The translations under genes and the position numbers were made by a program. From assembly GCA_037974965.1 (NCBI GenBank), contig JBBPFI010000006.1:310001-374000 (forward strand): a stretch of 64,000 bases of DNA. Reading direction: 5' to 3'. The DNA is from Dacryopinax spathularia (Eukaryota; Basidiomycota; Dacrymycetes; Dacrymycetales; Dacrymycetaceae). The notes under the pieces were generated by a model that saw only the letters and a list, made by a program, of their open reading frames with translations, did not search any database and was not told the DNA's origin. Every line of letters begins with the position of its first letter. Within the stretch, counting starts at the first letter, position 1. This document shows, in pieces, positions 57,062-64,000 of the stretch.

Positions 57062-58752
57062 TCTCCGCGGGGCTTGCTTCTCTCTGACTCACTTAAAGCC
57101 TATGTATGATACGTGGTGATATGTGGCGACGGAGTGTCGCGTGGCGGTCTGATGCGGGGTTGTACAATCCCGGCGACACGAGGGTCGGGTGCTGGAAGTG
57201 AGGTGGGTATATGCGCCTCGTTCTGCTGCTTCGAGCCTGGCCAGGTAACCCAAGTCGATGCTGCCCAAGTCTGCTCTTAGATAGTTCGTCCAAGCAAGCA
57301 AGGAGTGTAGAGATATGTTTTTGAGGCAGACTACTTCGAGTGTGCCCGGTGGATGCCAGCCAACGCCATTCATTGTCAGACCGGGCGCGTTGTTATGCGA
57401 CTGGTCGGAATGTAGGGGTTCTTGTGGCGATGAAGAAGCACCGGCCATTGTGATGATCATCATCAAGCTCTTTGTTCTGCCCTTCGTCGGTGACGGTGAC
57501 CATGATCACGGCGGTTGTCGTGCTATTCGGAGAGGCCGTCATTGGGCAAGCTTGAGAGAGCACTCGAACGATGTGGGTGAGCGGGTGAGGGTGCGACGGC
57601 TGAGACAGGCGTACATGTTCGTCGTAAGCTGCCGTGGGTCACAAAGTGCGACGTCCCGATCCCACTCCCTGAGCTGCCGAATACGGCTGCTTGTGTCCAA
57701 CGTCACACAATTAATGGACTGCCTCATCTTCAACACCAGGTCGCCTGTCTTACGACCGAAACCGGGCCCACTACATGTCTCCATGGTTGACGTATGGCAC
57801 CCAACTTTCCAAAGTAGATCTCCACTGCGACCCTCAGCTCGCCGACCTCGGAGTCGGCACCTCCGATCACGACACAACCAGCTCGCACCTAAATTAGCAC
57901 ATCACCACTTCCTCTTCCTACATCCCCCGCACGCGCATCTCTCATGACCACCACTGATCCAAAGTCAGTGCATGATGCCGACCTCCGTCCCCCGACGTCC
58001 CGTTATAGCGCGTCCAAACGCGTTTTCTCCGCGGCCTTAGTGCGAGCCTAATGACGCGCACCATCTCGCCTCCCTCACCTCGAGCTCCGGCCTCTCCCGC
58101 CTTCGTCTCTCATTTCTCCCTCTCCCGCATGCTACAAACTACAGTGATCTCCACCTGGTGACGGGCTGACTCACTCTACAAGCTCGTCGTCCAAAAATAG
58201 TCAACGCCGCCGGTACGGTACGGTCAACCAATGTCCCGAGCCACCGAGCGCCGACCGTAGTCGGCACTCTGTACACCCTGTGCGGGATCTCTCTCCGAGG
58301 ACCACTCCCCCGCCCTCCTCCGACCTTCTTGAGGGCTACATGACGAGCTTCTGATGACTCCCACAAGTAACCACCTATGACGATGGGCTGTAGAAGGAGT
58401 GCAGGGAGCATATCCCGCTATCCTCCGCCCCGCCCGTTACTGGCCGTAGACGCCAGATGGATGCACGTTCCTGCTTCTTGGAAGGTGCGGAAATGGCTCG
58501 CGGTTGATCTGCATACCGTGGGAGTTGAGGGGGCAGTCCCAGGGCTATGGGCGTCTGCTGGTCTAGCCTTCTTTCTCTCAGACCTGGACGGCAGTGTGAG
58601 GATTCGTCATTCTCTGCGAAATGACATGCGTGAAGAAGAGAGGAAGAGGTACTTAAGCCTGCTCTGAATGGACTAGAGGAAGAGCACTTCCCGCACCCGC
58701 CCTCCGGACTACCTTGTCCGCTCCTGCTACTCCTGGAAATTGATTGAAGAGA
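57062..58752. other. Spacer between divergent genes
   Basis: There is no supported gene between the CCCH gene (minus) and FDH copy 3 (plus). An open stretch of about 210 codons from 57315 has no family motifs and irregular composition. Confidence 0.5.
58650..58656 (+). promoter_or_regulatory. TATA-like box upstream of FDH copy 3
   Basis: TACTTAA/CTTAAG lies about 102 bases before the ATG, matching the position of the boxes in FDH copies 1 and 2. Confidence 0.35.
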
Positions 58753-60213
58753 ATGAAGATCCTCGCTGTTCTGTACAAGGTCTGTCGTCCCTCTTCTGAG
58801 TCGTGCAGATGAAAGCGTGCTGATGCTTTGTGGAAGGGCGGGAAAGCAGCTCTCGCTGAGCCCAGGCTGTTGAGTACAGTCGAGAACAAGGTCAGCCCTC
58901 CTCCCCCTTATCCACCATCCCATCCTCGTCGCCAGCCCCTACAGGCATGAGCTCGAAATGACACCGATGCTGACATGTATGCGCATGTAGCTCGGGATTG
59001 CTCCTTGGCTCAAGTCGCTCGGACATGAGTATATCGTCACGGACGACAAGGAGGGTCCGAACAGCGTTTTCCAGAGGGAGCTGCCTACTGTCTGTCCCCT
59101 TCTCTCTACCTACTCGTACTTGACTCATGAACGAGTAGGCTGATGTGCTCATCACGTGAGTCTCCCATACCTTTCCCAGAGGGAGGGAGGTGTCTAAGAT
59201 GGTATGGCGCAGGACCCCCTTCCATCCCGCCTACCTAACGGGTGACCTCATCCGTCAAAAAGCCTCCAAGCTGAAGCTCGCCCTCACCGCCGGCGTCGGC
59301 TCAGACCACGTCGACCTAAACGCCGCCAACGAGCGCAAGATCACCGTCGCCGAAGTCACAGGTTCGAACGTAACGAGCGTAGCAGAACACGTAGTGATGG
59401 ACATGCTCAACCTGGTGCGCAACTTCGTCCCCGCTCACGAGCAGGCCGAGAGGGGCGAGTGGGACGTCAGTGCTATCGCGAGGAACGCGTTTGATCTGGA
59501 GGGGAAGGTTATTGGTACGCTTGGGGCGGGGAGGATCGGGCAGAGGGTGTTGAGGCGGTTGGTGCCTTTTAATCCGAAGGAGTTGCTGTACTACGACTAC
59601 AACCCCTTGCCGGCTGGTACGTTTACTTTTCGTCTTTTTGCCTCGAAACGGTGCGATGATTCTGACTGACACTGACAGAACTCGCGAGCGAGCTCAAGGC
59701 GCGCCATGTCCCCGACTTGCACGAGTTCCTGGGCCAGTGCGACGTCATCACCGTCAATGCACCCCTACACGAAGGCACCCGCGGGCTCATCAACACCTCC
59801 CTCCTGACGCACATCAAAAAAGGCGCGTGGATCGTCAACACCGCCCGTGGCGCCATCGCCGACCGGCTCTCGATCGTCAAAGCCCTGGAAGAAGGGACGA
59901 TCAACGGCTATGCCGGGGACGTATGGGACGTCCAGCCTGCCCCTGGGGACCACCCTTGGCGGACGATGAAGAACCCCTTGGGAGGGGGGAACGCGATGAC
60001 GCCGCATTATTCGGGGACGACGCTGGATGCGCAGAAGAGGTATGCGGATGGGACGAGGGATATCCTGGAGAGGTGGTTTAAGGGTGAGGAGCAGGAGGAG
60101 GCGAATTTGATCGTTACGGATGGGCATTATGCGACTAGGTCTTGTGGGTTGCCTTTCTTCTAGGATTGGATCGTATTTGGCTGACGATGTGCACAGATGG
60201 CCAGCGCAAATGA
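58753..60213 (+). CDS. fdh: NAD-dependent formate dehydrogenase, copy 3 (intact)
   Basis: The gene begins MKILAVLYK at 58753. Further exons give [18 protein letters not shown] (58837-58890), [20 protein letters not shown] (58991-59089), ADVLIT, then the long exon from TPFHPAYLT. The NAD motif GAGRIG, N in [11 protein letters not shown] in NTARGAIA and H in TPHYSGTTL are all present. A final intron (about 60142-60196) leads to RSYGQRK with stop at 60211-60213. The intron positions at the start and end match copies 1 and 2, so all three descend from one intron-bearing gene by DNA duplication. It lies 15 kb from copy 2, on the opposite strand, and is convergent with an amidase gene. Confidence 0.92.
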
Positions 60214-60440
60214 GCGTTGTCGGCGAATGAACCTGCGATAGCATGTGATAACACGTTTTGTACAGTAAACCAGTCTGAATGGACGTCTCGTGGATGTGAA
60301 CACCTGTTTGCATAGGCAGAGCTGAACAACTTCGCGCCAAAACAAAATGTTTCGCAGGCACCAGAAGCACCCAGATCGGTGGATATTAGGGAAAGCCATA
60401 GTATTATGTTTTGTCTTCTGCTGTTCTACTGAACCAGGAT

Positions 60441-62194
60441 CTACATCACGTCCGCCAGCTGCGTCTTCGGGGTCGCCTTATCATACGCATGGTTCTCAAG
60501 CCTATGCTTCGTCCCCTGCTCATAAGCATACGCCATCCCCAGCACATTCGCATCGTCCCACTGTCTTCCAATAAAGCTGAGTCCGAACGGGATCCCAGGC
60601 GCGGGGAAGAACAGCGTCCCATTATGCGTCGGCGTAGCGGGCACACTGTCGGGATAGTAGCTCAGGGGAACATTGATGATCGGGCATCCGCCGAGGGCTG
60701 CAATGGTCGTCGTTACGCCCTCAGTGGGGAGGACGATAGCGTCGCATCCGTACTTATCGAGCGTCGCGTGAATACCGTTAAACCGGCCAATATAGTAGTC
60801 CAGCCAAACCGCAGCCAAGTAGGTACTGTTGTCCTGCCCGTTCGTAGCGTTCGCCTGCAACCACCGTGCCTGATCTGGCTCAAGCGGGGGGAGCTCGAGG
60901 TCCGCATGATCGAGGTTGAACTGCAGCAGGTCTTCTAGATCATGTACGCCCGTAGGGATAGATACGAGCTCCGAAAGGTAGTTCTTGATATCTACCTTGA
61001 AGTCCGTTCCGAAGACTAGGACGGTGCTCACGTTCGTCGGGTACAGGCCGTCCAGCACGCTGGGCATATCCGCCGGGTCGACGATCGTCGCCCCCAGACC
61101 GGCGAGCTCGCCGAGCGACTTGTTGAACGCGACGTTGATGCTGGGGTCGTTGTGCGTTATACTGTTGTCCGTGAAGACTTTGCGCGGGACGCAGAGTTTC
61201 TTCCCCTCCAAGGCCTTTTCGTCCAGGTAGTAAGTGTACCGCGGGACCTCGTCAGGCTGAGCAAGGGTGTAGTTGTCCCTGAAGTCAGGGCCGGAAATGA
61301 CTTCCAAGACGAGAGCAGCATCAGCCGCCCAGCGCGTGATGGGGCCGACCGTGTCCTGATGTTCGGAAAGGGGAACGACGCCGGATCGGGAGACCCAGCC
61401 GGTTGTGGGGCGGATGCCGAAGACGTTTTGCCGGTCGGAGGGGCAGACGACTGACCCGCCCGTGTCGGAGCCGAGGGCGGCTGCGCAGAGGCCGACGGCG
61501 GTGCCGACCGCTGAGCCGGAGGAGGAGCCCCATGTATCACCATGCGGATAATAGGGGTTGTACGTCTGCCCACCGCGAGCTCTGGCGGAGAACCATCAGC
61601 TCCAAGCTTGGGGAAAGAGAGAGAATCAGGACGTACGACCACCCATTGCTCGTCTGCAAACCCCTATAGTTCGCCCACTCGCTCAGATTCGCCTTCCCCA
61701 GAATGATTGCACCCGCCTTTCGGAGCTTGGCTATGACGGCCGCATCACGAGGTACGATGCTCCCCAGAAGTGCATACGAGCCGGCAGTAGTGTTCATCTT
61801 GTCAGCAGTGGCGATATTATCCTTCACAAGCATGGGGATCCCGTGCAGCGGGCCCCAGATGATGCCGGCTGCGCGATCCTTGTCGAGTTGCCTAGCTCAT
61901 GCGTCAATATAGGCTGGCGAAATCCAGCGGGAAGAGAACGCACGCAGCGATATCCAAAGCATCGGGATTCGTCTCGATAACCGCATTCAGCTCGTCGTTC
62001 ACCTCCTCGATCCGGGCAAGATACGCCTTGACGAGGTCGACAGCAGTAAAACAGCCAGCTTCCATCCCATCTGAGAGCTCCTTGATCGAAGCATCGTACA
62101 AGTCAGGCAGGACGCAGTCCCTTGGAAGAACCCGAGAAGCGGTCGCGAGTCCCACGGCAGTAAGCGCGGAGATTGCGAGGGTGAGGAAGCGCAT
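60441..62194 (-). CDS. Secreted amidase-signature family hydrolase
   Basis: The enzyme hydrolyses C-N amide bonds; the substrate is unknown. Residues 1-20 ([20 protein letters not shown]) form a signal peptide. After an intron near 61875-61945 comes [21 protein letters not shown] with the catalytic lysine, then an intron near 61580-61645, then the glycine/serine core [13 protein letters not shown] (cis-serine) and [10 protein letters not shown] (nucleophile serine). The C-terminal half has about six N-glycosylation sites (NVS, NAT, NST and similar) and [14 protein letters not shown], ending with [16 protein letters not shown] and [10 protein letters not shown]. All members of the Ser-Ser-Lys triad are present. 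Its stop faces FDH copy 3, 228 bases away. Confidence 0.87.
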
Positions 62195-62267
62195 GCTGGA
62201 TGATATTGGATGCTGCCGACTGCAAGTCCGGGAGGCTTCAGGGAGGCGGCATCAACGGCGTCGTCGG

Positions 62268-62276
62268 TTATATAAA
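62268..62276 (-). promoter_or_regulatory. TATA box of the amidase gene
   Basis: TTTATATAA on the minus strand lies about 75-80 bases before the amidase ATG. Confidence 0.55.
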
Positions 62277-63217
62277 CGCCAGCATCTTCCGAGCACAAAA
62301 CGAGCAAATTGAGCAGGTCAACATCGCTCTGGTTCACCGACAATTCGGCAAGATCAAGTATGCAGGCCAGGCCAAACTGGGGTGTGTCTAGCCCGATTCT
62401 AAGTGCAGCAGCATCCACAGCGCTCGCATTCAGTCGAACCGACCTCACAGCGCCAAGGCAAGGAAGGACATATCCCAAATGCAGACATGGGCGCCGAGCT
62501 GGGTGGAGGGCACCGAGACGGAGTATGCTAGATCGGGGCAAGATAACGAGGAATCGGGCATCCTTGCAAGCCAAACGAGCTCAAAAGTGTGGTTCCAGGC
62601 GGGCCGCCGGCCAGGCAACGCAAGCGATGCCAGGACGTCATCGATCCCACGTTCCCGCTAGCTGAATAGACCAAGGTCAAGCATCCAAGACTCAGACCTC
62701 CCGATCCCCAGCTAGCTGAAGAGGAGAAGTTTGCCGGAGAGACATTCGGCATGTTGAGTCCATAAAGCAAGGTTGATCGGCGAGATAAGGGCGGGATCGC
62801 CGCGCGATAGGGGCCGGGATTTCTTCGGCTCCGAATTTCGATCATCAACGCGGGTGATCGGAAGTTGAGGAAAGAGATGAGAATGTGGCTAGGGAAACAA
62901 AGGATTGTTTTCTTTTAGCCGCCGGGCTGCAAAGTGTACATATAGAAACGTGGATATGCAGTCAAACACCAAAGGGTATCCTGCTCTACAAACTCCAGCC
63001 CCGCAAGTCGATCTAACTAACGCGAATGCACCTCCCCCTTCGTACTCCCTCCACCAGGCTTCCATTCCCTATCCCCCCTCAGCGTACAATACAGGAAGTG
63101 CCTGCGCGGACCTGAGATCCCACTTGCTACGCTTACTCGGCCGCCGAGCGGGGTCGTGTCAGTTCCGGAACCGCGTACGCCGAGGGAGAACATGCGGTCG
63201 AATACTACAGGATGTTG
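62277..63217. other. Spacer between the amidase and BTB genes
   Basis: No convincing gene. A plus-strand open stretch from 62905 has a proline/tyrosine-rich beginning but then runs antisense to the BTB gene. Confidence 0.45.
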
Positions 63218-64000
63218 TCAGTGATCAACATCCCAAAGTGGGTGGATGGGGAGGCGCTAAGCAGAGATCGCATCGTGTTCGGGCGGCAGGAGGTGCTGAT
63301 GATGGGAGTAGAATGGGGAAAGAACTCACGCGTAGAGATATAGATCTTCGCACACGTCTGACAGCTCAGATGCGTCAACGTCAACGGCGGCGAAAGCTCC
63401 AATTGCCTCAGGTAGCGAAAGACCATGCTCGGCTGGGGCGGGCCGAACCGGAGTAGGGAGAGGTAGCCCTGGCGCCATTTTTCTTCTAGCAGTCGGGCGC
63501 ATGTCGTTGGGTCGGGGCAGCTGGAGCACTAGGAGAGGCGTCAGCTCGAGTATATGGGCGGAACCTCATATGGGCGGAACAGATGCATGGTGGGGATATC
63601 GCTGATGAAGGAGGGAGGGAAGGAAGCGGGACGTACGCAGGTATAGTCCTTGGCTATTGGGGTGACACCGAGCTTTAGCAGCCGTTCAAGGAACCATGTC
63701 CTCCGTTTTTCGAGCTTGAGGAGCGTCTCCCTCGACAGCGTCTTCAGCTCCGAGTCCGGCCTGTCGCAAAGCGTCAGCATCTCCACCTTCCAATCGATAC
63801 AGCAGCCTGTAGTCCTTCCCAGGTCGACAACGAACGCAGGAGCGGAAGAGCAGCGCCGACGCTCGACGTGACAAGAAAGATAACGACAAGAGGAGAAGGA
63901 CGTACCAGCCCCCCAGATTATCCAAAACAAACCGACTCGCCTCCCTATACAGCTCGTCCTCCTCATACAATTCCGCAATCCGAAGGGCTTTGATAGGCTT
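63218..64000 (-). CDS. BTB/POZ-domain protein, 3' part only
   Basis: The gene enters from the right edge on the minus strand. It reads ALRIAELYEEDELYREASRFVLDN near 63995-63925, then (after an intron near 63770-63905) LSRETLLKLEKRRTWFLERLLKLG, YTC, another intron, and CPDPTTCARLLEEKW, RFGPPQPSMVFRYLRQLE, LSCQTCAK. A last intron (about 63271-63340, GTGAGT...TTAG) leads to a short exon ending LWDVDH at 63218. This is the region after the BTB fold in the many agaric BTB proteins; the BTB domain itself would be outside the window. These proteins usually mediate dimerisation or Cullin-3 binding, but the role of this member is unknown. Confidence 0.7.

Noticed and set aside
57315-57947. Open frame of about 210 codons between the CCCH gene and FDH copy 3
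   Set aside because: Irregular composition, no family words and no splice structure; treated as non-coding spacer.
1-64000. CRISPR arrays, bacterial operons, rRNA and tRNA genes
   Set aside because: The window is eukaryotic; no regularly spaced repeat array, rRNA sequence or tRNA B-box/cloverleaf was found by eye.

Overview
The window looks like a piece of a basidiomycete (most likely Agaricomycetes) nuclear genome. Genes are cut by many introns of about 45-60 bases with GT(R)NG...YAG ends, the base composition is moderately GC-rich, and several families seen here are typical of mushroom-forming fungi: a Plavaka-type transposase, a DUF6532 protein, a UPF0643 protein and a BTB protein of the agaric type.

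The left half (1-31 kb) is rich in transposons. A worn Ty3/gypsy copy (1-1189 and 16030-17257) is split by a young, nearly whole Ty3/gypsy element of 14.8 kb (1190-16025). The young element has 463-bp LTRs that differ at about nine sites and a 4-bp target duplication, GCGT. After gag-pol it carries about 7.4 kb of extra internal DNA with two blocks of antisense open reading frames. The block borders are marked by three copies of a 16-base motif, and the whole element is sprinkled with short AGATCTCG/GAGAACTCG-type palindromes. To the right lie a degenerate tandem repeat, a DUF6532 gene, an apparently intact Plavaka transposase gene (six exons, 1069 aa) and a decayed plasma-membrane H+-ATPase pseudogene with a second fragment beside it.

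The right half (32-64 kb) is mainly host genes: a Wee1-like mitotic kinase, a single-pass membrane protein, a tandem pair of NAD-formate dehydrogenase genes, a UPF0643 protein, a membrane-anchored gamma-glutamyltransferase, a CCCH zinc-finger/coiled-coil protein, a third formate dehydrogenase gene, a secreted amidase-signature enzyme and the 3' part of a BTB gene. A complete PIF/Harbinger transposon (44101-47015) with 16-bp inverted ends, a TAA target duplication and two intact convergent genes sits 250 bp upstream of the second formate dehydrogenase gene.

Three formate dehydrogenase genes within 21 kb suggest a role in formate disposal, for example formate from oxalate breakdown or from glutathione-dependent formaldehyde oxidation. 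Copy 2 and copy 3 look sound; copy 1 shows signs of decay. Domain and family calls rest on motif recognition by eye; no database search was run.
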